From contig MWDG01000006.1 of NCBI GenBank assembly GCA_002070455.1, positions 1 to 64,000 on the forward strand: a stretch of DNA of 64,000 bases. Reading direction: 5' to 3'. This document shows positions 44,305 to 52,598 of this stretch, in pieces. The position numbers and the translations under genes were made by a program. Position 1 is the stretch's first letter; every line of letters begins with the position of its first letter. The notes beneath the pieces are model-generated. The model was not told where the DNA came from, did not search any database, and worked only from the letters and a program-made list of their open reading frames with translations. This DNA comes from Deltaproteobacteria bacterium ADurb.Bin151 (GTDB taxonomy: Bacteria > Desulfobacterota > Syntrophia > Syntrophales > Smithellaceae).

Positions 44305-44793
44305 TCAGGTAAAGTCCCGGACAGGATTTTGGCGGGTTGAATCGGATTCGCGGCTGACGGTTTTGTTTCGTTCTTCCACGGCATCTTCGATGGCAAGGCA
44401 AAACTGTTTTTGATCAAATGGTTTTCTCACCAGCAGGTGAACGTCTTTTGTGTCTTTGCGGGTCAGGGTCAATTGACCATGTCCTGTCATGATGATAAAT
44501 GTCTTATCCTGGTTGCACTGCTTCATGTTGGATATCAGCTGGCAGCCGTTCATATCCGGCATGCACTGATCGGAAATGATGATGTCCACTTCATCGCTGT
44601 GGTTCGTATACCACTGAAGGGCGTCCTTCGGATCATTGAATAAGACCGTAGTGTGCCCGAGGTTTTCCGCGTATTTTTCCATAATATCAAGCATGTATTT
44701 CTCATCATCCACGACAAGGAGCTTTCGCGGATCCGGCGGATCTTTCGGGAGCCTGAAAGTTTCCTCCTTTGCATCCGACACGAGCAGGTCCAT
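44305..44793 (-). CDS. Receiver domain, C-terminal remainder of a split hybrid histidine kinase
   Basis: A 162-aa frame dominated by a receiver domain: acidic pair in VVDDEKYMLDI (Asp29-Asp30), phospho-acceptor Asp75 in ISDQCMPDMNG and the Lys of VRKPF. It is in the same frame as the histidine kinase upstream; reading back from this ATG without a stop reaches the TGA at 44953-44955 and includes the kinase GGSGIGL box. The ATG has no good ribosome binding site, so independent translation is doubtful. Confidence 0.7.
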   Translation of the reverse strand: MDLLVSDAKEETFRLPKDPPDPRKLLVVDDEKYMLDIMEKYAENLGHTTVLFNDPKDALQWYTNHSDEVDIIISDQCMPDMNGCQLISNMKQCNQDKTFIIMTGHGQLTLTRKDTKDVHLLVRKPFDQKQFCLAIEDAVEERNKTVSRESDSTRQNPVRDFT

Positions 44794-44952
44794 TTCAAAA
44801 GTTGTCCAGGTCTTTTCTCTGTTGATTTTCGAGGCCGGATCGCCGTTCTTTTGCGGGGGGGTGAAATCGTTGGTGTAGCGGATGCGTGCTCCGAAACGGT
44901 CCAGGGTGCTCTTGACGGCCAGCAGGCCGATCCCGCTTCCACCATGGGTGGA

Positions 44953-46875
44953 TCACACTTTTTCATTGAACAGATGAGTCAGGATGTGGTCCGGCACCGG
45001 CGGACCGTCGTTTGAGACGCGCAGGCGGATAACATCCTCGGAGTTCACGTTTTTCTCTTTTTCCCAGGATATGCAGATAAGGTTTGTGCAGCCCCGGGGA
45101 AATTCGGCAACTGCGTTGTTGATCAGATTCACAACAATTCCCATGAATTCTCCTGCATTGCCAAAAACCGTGGCTGATGGTGAAGCATCGCATATTTCCA
45201 CAGAGACGGTTTTACCCTGATCCTGTGCCATGGGTTTGTATTGTCCCTTGGAGAGAGACACGGCCCCGCGGATGGCCGGCCGGATTTCAAAACTGTTCAG
45301 GGAATGGTCCTGTTTCACGTAATCCCGGATTCCCGATGTTACATCGCGGATGATCAGTCCTCCATTATTGACATAGGTAAGATATTTACGTGAGGCCTGT
45401 ATGTTTGTTTTCAGATCTACGAGATGATCCGGAAGTTTTTCATGGAGGAATTCCTCCAGATGGCGGGAAATGCCCTTACTCCCAGTCTTGCAGGAGCGGA
45501 TCGTATCGATCAGTTTCATTCGCCCGGTATCGATCTTATCGATGGTTCTTTCGCTCTTGCCCAGGTACATTTTCGTAAGATCCTGTCCGCCGGTTACTCC
45601 TCCCAGCGCATTATTGATGTCGTGGCTCAGACCGGCAACCAGTGCGGAAATGGCCTTTTCGGTTGATGCCTGGGCCAGTGCCGCATCTTTGGTGATAATT
45701 TCTTCCTCCATCTGCTTCAGATCAGATATGTCTTCTGATATTCCCAGCAAATATTCCAGCTGACCACGTTGATCGTATAGCGGGATCAGGTTGGACTTCA
45801 TTGTTTTCATCCGGCCGTCTTTTTCGGGTACCGTGTGTTCAAATATGACAGCGGATCCTGTGCTGAGGGCCGCGTCTTCAAACTCGGAGAGGACGCTGGA
45901 GAGCATGGGTGAATTTTTATGCAGATCATCCCACATTTTGTTTCCAATCACATACATCCCCTCTTTCTTGTAGTCTTTCATGTAAACCGCCAGAGGGAAG
46001 TTCTCGAACACCTTGGACATCAAATCACGGCTTTTAATGAGTTCAAGCTCGGCTTCTTTATGTTCGGTAATGTTCCTGGAGGAACAAATGACAGAGGCCA
46101 CCCTGCCATTTTGCGCTTTTATAGGTTCGATGCTGGTCATGTAATACCGCACACTGTCTGATCTCGGCAATTGCATTTCGATGACATTGTGATTGCCGCT
46201 CTCGAAGACTTCATTGACCATGACGCTTATTTTATCAGCTTCATACCGGGTGAATATGTGCCAGACAGATTTTCCCATGATATCTTCAGAAGTCGTGTTC
46301 ACGGCACGGGCAAATGCACGGTTGACGTATTTGAATATACACTGGAGATCAAGGGTGAATATCGGGTCGTTGGATTCTTCGAGCAGGACGAGATATTTCT
46401 GTTCACTTTCTCGTAGCTTTTCTTCCATCAGTCCCTGCCGGGTTATGTCTTTTTGCATGATAATAATTCGAACAGGGTTGCCTTCGTTCGTGATCGCTTT
46501 GGCCACATTTAAAACGCGCCGGTAAGTGCCGTCGCTGTGCAGGATGCGGTACTCACATTTGCTTATTTTGCTCCGCTTTTTTCGAAGAGAGGATAAAGAG
46601 TTGAATGCGTCCTCTCGGTCATCGGGGTGCAGCATCCTTTTCCAATCATAGATGTCATTCCCTAATCGGGTCGTTTCATAGCCCAGCATGATTTTCCACA
46701 TTTTAGAAAAACGGACTTTGTTGTTTTTTAAATTCCACTCCCAGAGACCATTGCCTGCATCTTCGAAAGCAGTCTTAATAATATCCCTGCATTCCATGAT
46801 GGCTCGCTCTTCCCACCCGCGGGATAATGCGTTAGTTAAGCCGTCACGTATTTTGTCAAGATTGGAAATCGGCAT
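44953..46875 (-). CDS. Soluble PAS-PAS-PAS histidine kinase, ended early by in-frame TGA
   Basis: A 640-aa cytoplasmic sensor kinase. Three PAS domains (about 30-150, 155-275 and 285-395) come before a dimerisation domain with phospho-acceptor His418 (GLSHDINNALGG). The ATP-binding domain has the N box (VNLINNAV) and G1 box (NDGPPVP) but stops at FNEKV. The next in-frame codons encode the missing GGSGIGLLAVKSTL G2 box and then a receiver domain. Without readthrough the kinase would lack its G2 box and probably be inactive. No membrane segment is present. Confidence 0.8.
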   Translation of the reverse strand: MPISNLDKIRDGLTNALSRGWEERAIMECRDIIKTAFEDAGNGLWEWNLKNNKVRFSKMWKIMLGYETTRLGNDIYDWKRMLHPDDREDAFNSLSSLRKKRSKISKCEYRILHSDGTYRRVLNVAKAITNEGNPVRIIIMQKDITRQGLMEEKLRESEQKYLVLLEESNDPIFTLDLQCIFKYVNRAFARAVNTTSEDIMGKSVWHIFTRYEADKISVMVNEVFESGNHNVIEMQLPRSDSVRYYMTSIEPIKAQNGRVASVICSSRNITEHKEAELELIKSRDLMSKVFENFPLAVYMKDYKKEGMYVIGNKMWDDLHKNSPMLSSVLSEFEDAALSTGSAVIFEHTVPEKDGRMKTMKSNLIPLYDQRGQLEYLLGISEDISDLKQMEEEIITKDAALAQASTEKAISALVAGLSHDINNALGGVTGGQDLTKMYLGKSERTIDKIDTGRMKLIDTIRSCKTGSKGISRHLEEFLHEKLPDHLVDLKTNIQASRKYLTYVNNGGLIIRDVTSGIRDYVKQDHSLNSFEIRPAIRGAVSLSKGQYKPMAQDQGKTVSVEICDASPSATVFGNAGEFMGIVVNLINNAVAEFPRGCTNLICISWEKEKNVNSEDVIRLRVSNDGPPVPDHILTHLFNEKV

Positions 46876-47270
46876 TGCTTTGTTTTCCTCAAAGTCCCCC
46901 GGTAATGAACCTTCATTATGATCGTGGTGCTTGTCATTATTATGTGTAGAGTTGTATTAAAAATTGTGCACTTTCTTATCATAACACCTAAGGTGCTGTA
47001 AACAATAAAATTTATTGTCTCTTTGGAATGTGAAAAAAGATTGCCGGAAAAATGATTCGCAGATTCGTTTCTCCGGCAGGAATTTTCTGACGTTTGTTTT
47101 CATGATGATAAAAATCTTCAAACCATAATCAAAAAGATGATCTTCGAGGTGAATTCTTCAAAGCACGCTTGAACTTGATAATTTTAGGCAAAAAGATTAG
47201 AGTGATCACAAATGAGATGACTTGCCGCGGATAAAGATTGTTTTCAGACTGGAAATGAAGGTTATTTGCA
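46876..47270. other. Divergent intergenic region with two dyads
   Basis: 395 AT-rich bases between the kinase and MshEN genes. They contain CACC-TAA-GGTG at 46985-46995 and a 17-bp palindrome ACAATAAA-A-TTTATTGT at 47002-47018, both likely regulator sites. No gene seen. Confidence 0.45.
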
Positions 47271-48053
47271 ATGTCGAACAGTTCTGCTAAAAATCTCAAA
47301 AACACCTTAAGCAATCTGACTCTTGCCGCCAAGGCACTCGAAGTCAAAATTGAACAGGCCGATTCCTCCACCCGGGCCAATCTGAAAAATGCTTTAGACG
47401 GTTTAAACGCTACTATCAAAAGACTGGAATTCGAAATTAAGCAGGCTGAAGCTCCACCTGATAAAATTGGACAGATCCTTGTTTCGAGAAACATTATCAC
47501 GGCAAATGATTTGAACGAAGCCATGAAAAGAAAAAGGAAAGAGCCGACCAAGTATTTGGGACAAATCCTGTGTGAGATGGGGCTTCCGCAATCCAAAATC
47601 ATGCACTGGATTTACTACAGCAACAAAAGGAAGCAAATCGGTCAAATTCTTGTGGAACTGAACATCATAACGGAGGCGCAATTAAGAGAGTGTCTCCTGC
47701 AACAAAAGGACATGAAGCAGCAAGGCATATTTGCCCCCCTGGGTTCTGTGCTGATTAAAAACAGGATGATCAGTGAAGAGAGCTTTATGATCGCGCTTTC
47801 CGCTCATTTCAGTATGCCGATTATATCTCTGAAGGGCCATACGCTATCCCCTGCAATGCAAAAGGTGGTAGGGGAGAAATATGCTTTCAGGCATCGAATT
47901 GTCGTTTTGAGTGATGATTCCGATCATGTGAAAGTGGCTCTCGCGGAGCCCCATCTTGAGATTATTGGTTATCTTGAGAAGGCGATGCCTAGAGGTAAAC
48001 ATATCATGTTTTACCTAGCCAGAGAATCGGAAATAGAAGACTGTTTTCACTGA
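47271..48053 (+). CDS. Stand-alone MshEN / GspE N-terminal domain protein
   Basis: A 260-aa protein. Residues 1-62 are predicted coiled coil (KALEVKIEQA and following). Three MshEN-like repeats follow: IGQILVSRNIITANDLNEAM, a divergent one around LGQILCEMGLP, IGQILVELNIITEAQL and LGSVLIKNRMISEESF. This domain normally caps type II secretion or type IV pilus ATPases and in MshE binds c-di-GMP. Here no ATPase is attached, so it is a possible free c-di-GMP receptor. It diverges from the split histidine kinase. The ribosome binding site is weak. Confidence 0.7.
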   Translation: MSNSSAKNLKNTLSNLTLAAKALEVKIEQADSSTRANLKNALDGLNATIKRLEFEIKQAEAPPDKIGQILVSRNIITANDLNEAMKRKRKEPTKYLGQILCEMGLPQSKIMHWIYYSNKRKQIGQILVELNIITEAQLRECLLQQKDMKQQGIFAPLGSVLIKNRMISEESFMIALSAHFSMPIISLKGHTLSPAMQKVVGEKYAFRHRIVVLSDDSDHVKVALAEPHLEIIGYLEKAMPRGKHIMFYLARESEIEDCFH

Positions 48054-48177
48054 AGCACGGATAAATGGGCAGAGGAGTGCGTGTCTTAAAGGCATGATGC
48101 GCAGAAAACATTCATCAATAAAAAATGACCATGCGGTTATACTTTGTTACTCTGTCGCTTATTGAAAGGAATTTTTT

Positions 48178-48882
48178 ATGACGAAGAGAAATTTTATCGT
48201 TGCCATCATTCTTATGCTGTTTATGGTTTCTTCAACAGGTTTTGCCGCCGAAAGGTATCAATGGAAGCATGCAGGGACGGAAGACGGATGCCAGATCTAT
48301 ACAAGCAATGTTGCCGGCAAAGATTATATCGCTGCAAAAGCCACGTGTGTATTTCCCGCCAGAATTGAGGTCATCGGCGTAATTCTCAGGGACATACCGA
48401 ATTACCCGGAATGGATGGATGATTGCGAATCAACAAAAGTTCTGAAAACTGTGGATGATGAAAAAGATGTTTTCATCTTCTGGCTGCGTCAGCATGTTAC
48501 GATGTTCCCGGACAGGGATATGGTGCTGAAAAGCAAAACGATCATTGATATGAAAAACGGCCGCAGCCTTGTTTATGCCGATTCGACCAACGAAATTCCT
48601 TACGACGCGGGCAAAGGCTATGTCCGTATGCCCTCGTTTCATTCATTGTTTACCATGGAATGGATTGACCGGGAAAACACACGCGTAACATTCATGGTGG
48701 ACCCGGACCTCGGCAAGGGAATTCCATCGTCCATTGCCAACCGGTTGATCAAAACCAATCCGTATAAAACGTTAAAGAAAATGATGAAGATGGCAAAAAA
48801 GAGCCAATATATTGATGCGGCTGCAACATCCAAATATCGCAGGTATGTTGAGGAAGCCCTCAAGAAGAATTATCTGAAGTAA
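48178..48882 (+). CDS. Exported START-domain (SRPBCC) protein
   Basis: A 234-aa protein with a cleavable signal (IVAIILMLFMVSSTGFAA). The mature part matches START-like lipid-binding domains seen in Gram-negatives: WKHAGTEDGCQIYTS at the start, then VIGVILRDIPNYPEWM and FPDRDMVLKS in the helix-grip fold. It may bind a sterol-like, hopanoid or lipid ligand in the periplasm; the ligand is unknown. The ribosome binding site GAAAGGAATTT is good. Confidence 0.82.
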   Translation: MTKRNFIVAIILMLFMVSSTGFAAERYQWKHAGTEDGCQIYTSNVAGKDYIAAKATCVFPARIEVIGVILRDIPNYPEWMDDCESTKVLKTVDDEKDVFIFWLRQHVTMFPDRDMVLKSKTIIDMKNGRSLVYADSTNEIPYDAGKGYVRMPSFHSLFTMEWIDRENTRVTFMVDPDLGKGIPSSIANRLIKTNPYKTLKKMMKMAKKSQYIDAAATSKYRRYVEEALKKNYLK

Positions 48883-48921
48883 TGTTCCTGATACATTTTC
48901 TCGAGGCCCGATATCATTTGA

Positions 48922-49731
48922 TTACGAAGAGTATCCCTCTATCTTGCGCTGGGCGGAGATAACCGGGTGCAGGCGGACCGCCAGCCACATCAATTTAGAG
49001 AAAAATCCCGGACATATATGCAGCCTGCCGTTCTTCGCACCCTTCAGTGCACAGGTGACGACATGGGCAGGTGAGGTCGCGCAGAAGCCCGGCAGGGTGG
49101 ATATTTGCGGGTCGCCGAACCTCTGCGATTTCAGGATAGGAGTTTTTGAAAAAAACGGGTACACAATGGATGTCCGAATGCCGTGCTTCCTGATTTCTCC
49201 ATGCAGAGCCATGGCAAACGATCGAACAGCAAATTTTGATGTTGAATAGGAAACGGCCAGCGGCGTGGCCACGAATCCGGCAACGGAAGACATGTAGATC
49301 AGATGACCGGATCTCTGTCTGATCATGTCGGGAAGAAAAAGAGCGTTCAGCCTCATGATGGACAAAAGATTGACCTGGATGATTTTTTCATTGAGCTCCG
49401 GCGGAATATCGGCATATTCCCCTCCAAAAGCGATGCCCGCATTGTGGATGATCATATCCACCCTTTTGCCGAGCTTCCTGTATTCTTCATGCAGCGTTTT
49501 GCACCCCTCGGTGTTCGAGAGATCAGCAGGGATGATGGACAGGATTTGTTTTTCCCTTCCGGCAACAGGAACAGGCAGGCTTTTTTCCCTGTCGCGTATC
49601 GGTATAGTACTTTGCGGCGTATCACAAAGGATCAAAGAGGCCCCGCCGTCCAGCAGCTGAGAAATAAAACAAAGTCCGAAGCCGCCAAACGCGCCGGTAA
49701 TGAGGATATTTTTACCCCGGTAATATTCCAT
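48922..49731 (-). CDS. Short-chain dehydrogenase/reductase (third enzyme class of the TetR operon)
   Basis: A 269-aa Rossmann oxidoreductase: cofactor loop TGAFGGFG (residues 12-19), NAG motif in IIHNAGIAFGG, catalytic Ser in YMSSVAGF and Tyr/Lys in YSTSK. Asp in LCDTP after beta-2 favours NAD(H). It ends the six-gene minus-strand operon, eight bases after the decarboxylase-family gene. Substrate unknown, probably a hydroxy or keto acid derivative made by the pathway. A second SDR lies two genes upstream. Confidence 0.84.
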   Translation of the reverse strand: MEYYRGKNILITGAFGGFGLCFISQLLDGGASLILCDTPQSTIPIRDREKSLPVPVAGREKQILSIIPADLSNTEGCKTLHEEYRKLGKRVDMIIHNAGIAFGGEYADIPPELNEKIIQVNLLSIMRLNALFLPDMIRQRSGHLIYMSSVAGFVATPLAVSYSTSKFAVRSFAMALHGEIRKHGIRTSIVYPFFSKTPILKSQRFGDPQISTLPGFCATSPAHVVTCALKGAKNGRLHICPGFFSKLMWLAVRLHPVISAQRKIEGYSS

Positions 49732-49739
49732 TTTACCTC

Positions 49740-50513
49740 TTAATCATCGATCAGGTTTCTGGCACCGAAAAGGATTGCCTCCATGACGGGCATATACTGG
49801 TAGAACAGCGGTTTCTCGCTGAGTTTGATTTCCCTTAGTTGCCCTGCAATGTCATGATTTCCCAAAGTGAGTTTGGCTGCCTTGCCGCTCATGGATTTTC
49901 CGAATTCGACGGGGTTCATATAAACATTTGCTGCCAGAGGCACCCCGTTTTTCAGGGAGTAGGTTTTGAAGCGGTTTACCTTTTCCGCGGCTGTCTTGAG
50001 TTGTTGACCCTTCAACGTGAGAATGCTTTTTCCGCCTTCGGAAAGCCTGCAGACAAGCATACCGTTTTCTTTTGCAAACGTAATGTCGGCGCAGAACTTG
50101 GGATATCCGTACATTTCGACACCGCCCCGGCGGGCTCGCTCTGTCGTGACCGGGAGCTGCCAGACATATGCCGTGAAGTATCTGCGGGCCATCATTCCCA
50201 GAACGGTGATGCCTGGAATGCCCTTTTTCCGGAAGGTGATGGGAAACGAGATAGAAAATTCGTTGTAGGGATCAATATCGGTTTTGCGGTATTCAAAAGC
50301 GGTAAAGGCAACCAGGGCCCTTCCGACCATGGCTTCCACGGGGTGCATATCCGGGAGGGGAAGAAGCTTTCGTACCCTGTCGGTGGCGGCGGTGTAGATC
50401 GCTGTCATGGATGTGTTATCATAGTAGAATACCGGCAGCTTGCCCTGAAGAGACATGTCCGGTGTCATGATGTCCCACTGAACAACCCCTTTGAAAAAAT
50501 CACCTCTGTTCAT
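49740..50513 (-). CDS. Acetoacetate decarboxylase family protein
   Basis: A 257-aa member of the ADC superfamily: GRALVAFTAFEYRKTDI, YNEFSISFP, then VEMYGYPKFCADITF, which resembles the family's lysine loop. In acetoacetate decarboxylase a lysine forms a Schiff base; here Lys follows YGYP but the next residue is Phe, so decarboxylation is not certain and a dehydratase or aldolase role is possible, as in other ADC homologues. Start at the ATG with AAAGGAGG; the longer frame would overlap the SDR gene. Confidence 0.8.
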   Translation of the reverse strand: MNRGDFFKGVVQWDIMTPDMSLQGKLPVFYYDNTSMTAIYTAATDRVRKLLPLPDMHPVEAMVGRALVAFTAFEYRKTDIDPYNEFSISFPITFRKKGIPGITVLGMMARRYFTAYVWQLPVTTERARRGGVEMYGYPKFCADITFAKENGMLVCRLSEGGKSILTLKGQQLKTAAEKVNRFKTYSLKNGVPLAANVYMNPVEFGKSMSGKAAKLTLGNHDIAGQLREIKLSEKPLFYQYMPVMEAILFGARNLIDD

Positions 50514-50565
50514 AAAACCTCCTTTCCTGTGAATGTTTACCGGGCTTTTACAATATCCCGACCGG

Positions 50566-51402
50566 TTATTTGTCTGCATATTCCTGTGCGATCTTTCTGC
50601 TGAACACGGTGCTCAGCGTCACGGAGGTGCACGGGAAAAATCGTGTCAACCAGTCCAGGATCTTTGCATCCGTGCCAATTAAAATTCGCCTTCTGTTGCG
50701 CCTGATGCCGGCAATGATGATCTTTGCCGCATCGTCAGCTGTCGTCTTGAAGAGTTTTTCTTCGTAGAGACTGGCGGCTTTTTCCTGGGTCAGTCCAAAC
50801 ATGGCCCGGTTCACCCGTGCATTGCGGGCGATGTTGGTTTTGATGCCGCCGGGATGGACGCAGCTGACATGAATGTTTGTGCCGTGCATTTCCTGGGCGA
50901 GCGTTTCTGTGTAACCCTTGACTGCAAATTTGGCACAGCAGTAGGGGCCGTTATTGGGGTTCGGCAGGATACCGTTGATGCTGGATATGTTTACGATGTG
51001 CCCTTCCGGACGCTTTTTCAAGTGGGGAAGAAAGGCCATGGTGCCATATACGACTCCCCAGAAATCGATGCCCATGAGCCATTCAAAGTCTTCGAGGGGA
51101 ATGGTTTCAAGAAAATCGCCGACAGAGACACCGGCATTGTTGATGATAAGGTCCACACCGCCGTGGCTTTCGGCCGCCTCATCGGCATACCGGAAGACCT
51201 GTTCACGCTGCGACACGTCCAAAACATGGGTTGTTACTTTCACACGGTTGCCGATGAGTTTTGCGGTTTCCTGCAGGGCCGGGGCATTGATGTCAGAAAG
51301 TGCCAGGCCGCATCCTTCTTTTGCCAGGTTGACGGCAAGCATCCTGCCAATACCCGAGGCCGCGCCGGTAATGGCTGCAGTCTTGTTTTTGAGAATCTTC
51401 AT
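50566..51402 (-). CDS. Short-chain dehydrogenase/reductase
   Basis: A 278-aa SDR with the cofactor loop TGAASGIG (13-20), LSDINAP (Asp for NAD(H)), NNAGVSVGD, catalytic Ser in NISSINGI and YCCAK. The PGGIKTNIARNARVN tail resembles SDRs annotated as acetoin or cis-2,3-dihydrobiphenyl-type dehydrogenases, but specificity is unknown. Part of the minus-strand operon, 47 bases after the acyl-CoA dehydrogenase lacking the catalytic Glu. Confidence 0.84.
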   Translation of the reverse strand: MKILKNKTAAITGAASGIGRMLAVNLAKEGCGLALSDINAPALQETAKLIGNRVKVTTHVLDVSQREQVFRYADEAAESHGGVDLIINNAGVSVGDFLETIPLEDFEWLMGIDFWGVVYGTMAFLPHLKKRPEGHIVNISSINGILPNPNNGPYCCAKFAVKGYTETLAQEMHGTNIHVSCVHPGGIKTNIARNARVNRAMFGLTQEKAASLYEEKLFKTTADDAAKIIIAGIRRNRRRILIGTDAKILDWLTRFFPCTSVTLSTVFSRKIAQEYADK

Positions 51403-51449
51403 TTCTGCTCTTTCCCTGGTTGCATATACGTTTTACAGCCATGAAAAGA

Positions 51450-52589
51450 TCAGGCTGTGTTTGTGCCGACCTCCGGAATGCACCGGATTCTGGCAAGTTT
51501 CTTCATGGGAACCGAACCGAGAAGCGCCTGCACCATGCGCGCGTCCCGATAGCGTTTCTCCTGGCCGTAGTCCTTCATGTAGCCGTACCCGCCGAGAATT
51601 TGAATGCCGTCGGTTGTTGCTTCACAGGCCAGTTCTGCGATATGTAATGTGGCTGCGGAAATGCGCGACTCGTATCCATTTTGTTTTTGCCTCAGCTCCC
51701 GGCATGACTGGCAAACACACATGGCGGCAACATCGGCCTTGATGGACAGATTGGCGAGCATCATGGTGACTTCGCTCCACTGGACAATCGGTCTTCCACC
51801 CTGCTCGCGTTTTTGGGCATAGGCCAGTGCTTCGCAATAAGTGCCGCGCAAAATTCCTGAGATGATCGCCGTTGCGACGGCACTCATCTGGGGCAGGACT
51901 TGTGCAAAGTAAGCCGCTCCAGCATTTTCCTCGCCGACCAGTTGCGCTCCGGCGCCCCCAAAAGTGACATCCACCGCCGGACAGGCATGAAGACCCAGCG
52001 AAAAGACCGGGTCGCTTATTTCCACACCCTTTCCGTCAAGATCCACCAGAAAAAAGCTGTAGTCCGGTCCGCGGCCCGTACGTGCGGGAATGACGGCATG
52101 GGGAGTAAGATTGCCCGGAACCAGAAGTTCAATTCTTCCTGCAAGGGTATAACCGCCACCGGTAATTTGCGCTGTGGGAAGCGTATCCGTTGAAGCGGGA
52201 TCAATATAAACGGGGAAGGCAATCAGGATTGTTTTCATGGCAGTACCTGCCTGAGACAAGCTTGCGGCCAGTTTCCCCGCTCCCGCAGCCATCAGAATTT
52301 TCTGGGAGAGTGCCTGTGTATAAATGATTCCGGCGGGGGATGCATCGACCTCGCTGATATTCTCGAGGATTGCACAAAGGGCCTCGATGCCGAAGTCCGT
52401 TCCGCCCAGTTCTATGGGGAGCACAGCGTTCAGAAATCCAACGTCATGAAGTTTTGCCAAAACCTCCTCATAAAACCGGCCGAAAGGATAGCGGTCGTGT
52501 TCGGCAACCTTTCCGGCCAGCTCCCTGGCGGCAAAAGAACGCGCCAGATCTGCAAAGGGTTTCAGGTCGTCTGAATTCAAAATAGACAT
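51450..52589 (-). CDS. Acyl-CoA dehydrogenase homologue lacking the catalytic glutamate
   Basis: A 379-aa acyl-CoA dehydrogenase fold (LNAVLPIELGGTDFGIEAL at the N-terminus; the C-terminal ILGGYGYMKDYGQEKRYRDAR FAD-contact region). Where SCAD and MCAD have IYEGT, this protein has ALLGS, so the base Glu is replaced by Leu, and no Glu is seen at the alternative isovaleryl-type position. It is nine bases downstream of an intact acyl-CoA dehydrogenase gene, which suggests the non-catalytic subunit of a heteromeric enzyme, as in mycobacterial FadE pairs. Confidence 0.83.
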   Translation of the reverse strand: MSILNSDDLKPFADLARSFAARELAGKVAEHDRYPFGRFYEEVLAKLHDVGFLNAVLPIELGGTDFGIEALCAILENISEVDASPAGIIYTQALSQKILMAAGAGKLAASLSQAGTAMKTILIAFPVYIDPASTDTLPTAQITGGGYTLAGRIELLVPGNLTPHAVIPARTGRGPDYSFFLVDLDGKGVEISDPVFSLGLHACPAVDVTFGGAGAQLVGEENAGAAYFAQVLPQMSAVATAIISGILRGTYCEALAYAQKREQGGRPIVQWSEVTMMLANLSIKADVAAMCVCQSCRELRQKQNGYESRISAATLHIAELACEATTDGIQILGGYGYMKDYGQEKRYRDARMVQALLGSVPMKKLARIRCIPEVGTNTA

Positions 52590-52598
52590 AGCGTCTCC

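Noticed and set aside
44930-44955. Selenocysteine at the kinase TGA, with a downstream SECIS
   Set aside because: The only hairpin (6-bp stem, three-base loop) begins directly after TGA and is too short and close for a bacterial SECIS. No selenocysteine-containing kinase of this kind is known to me.
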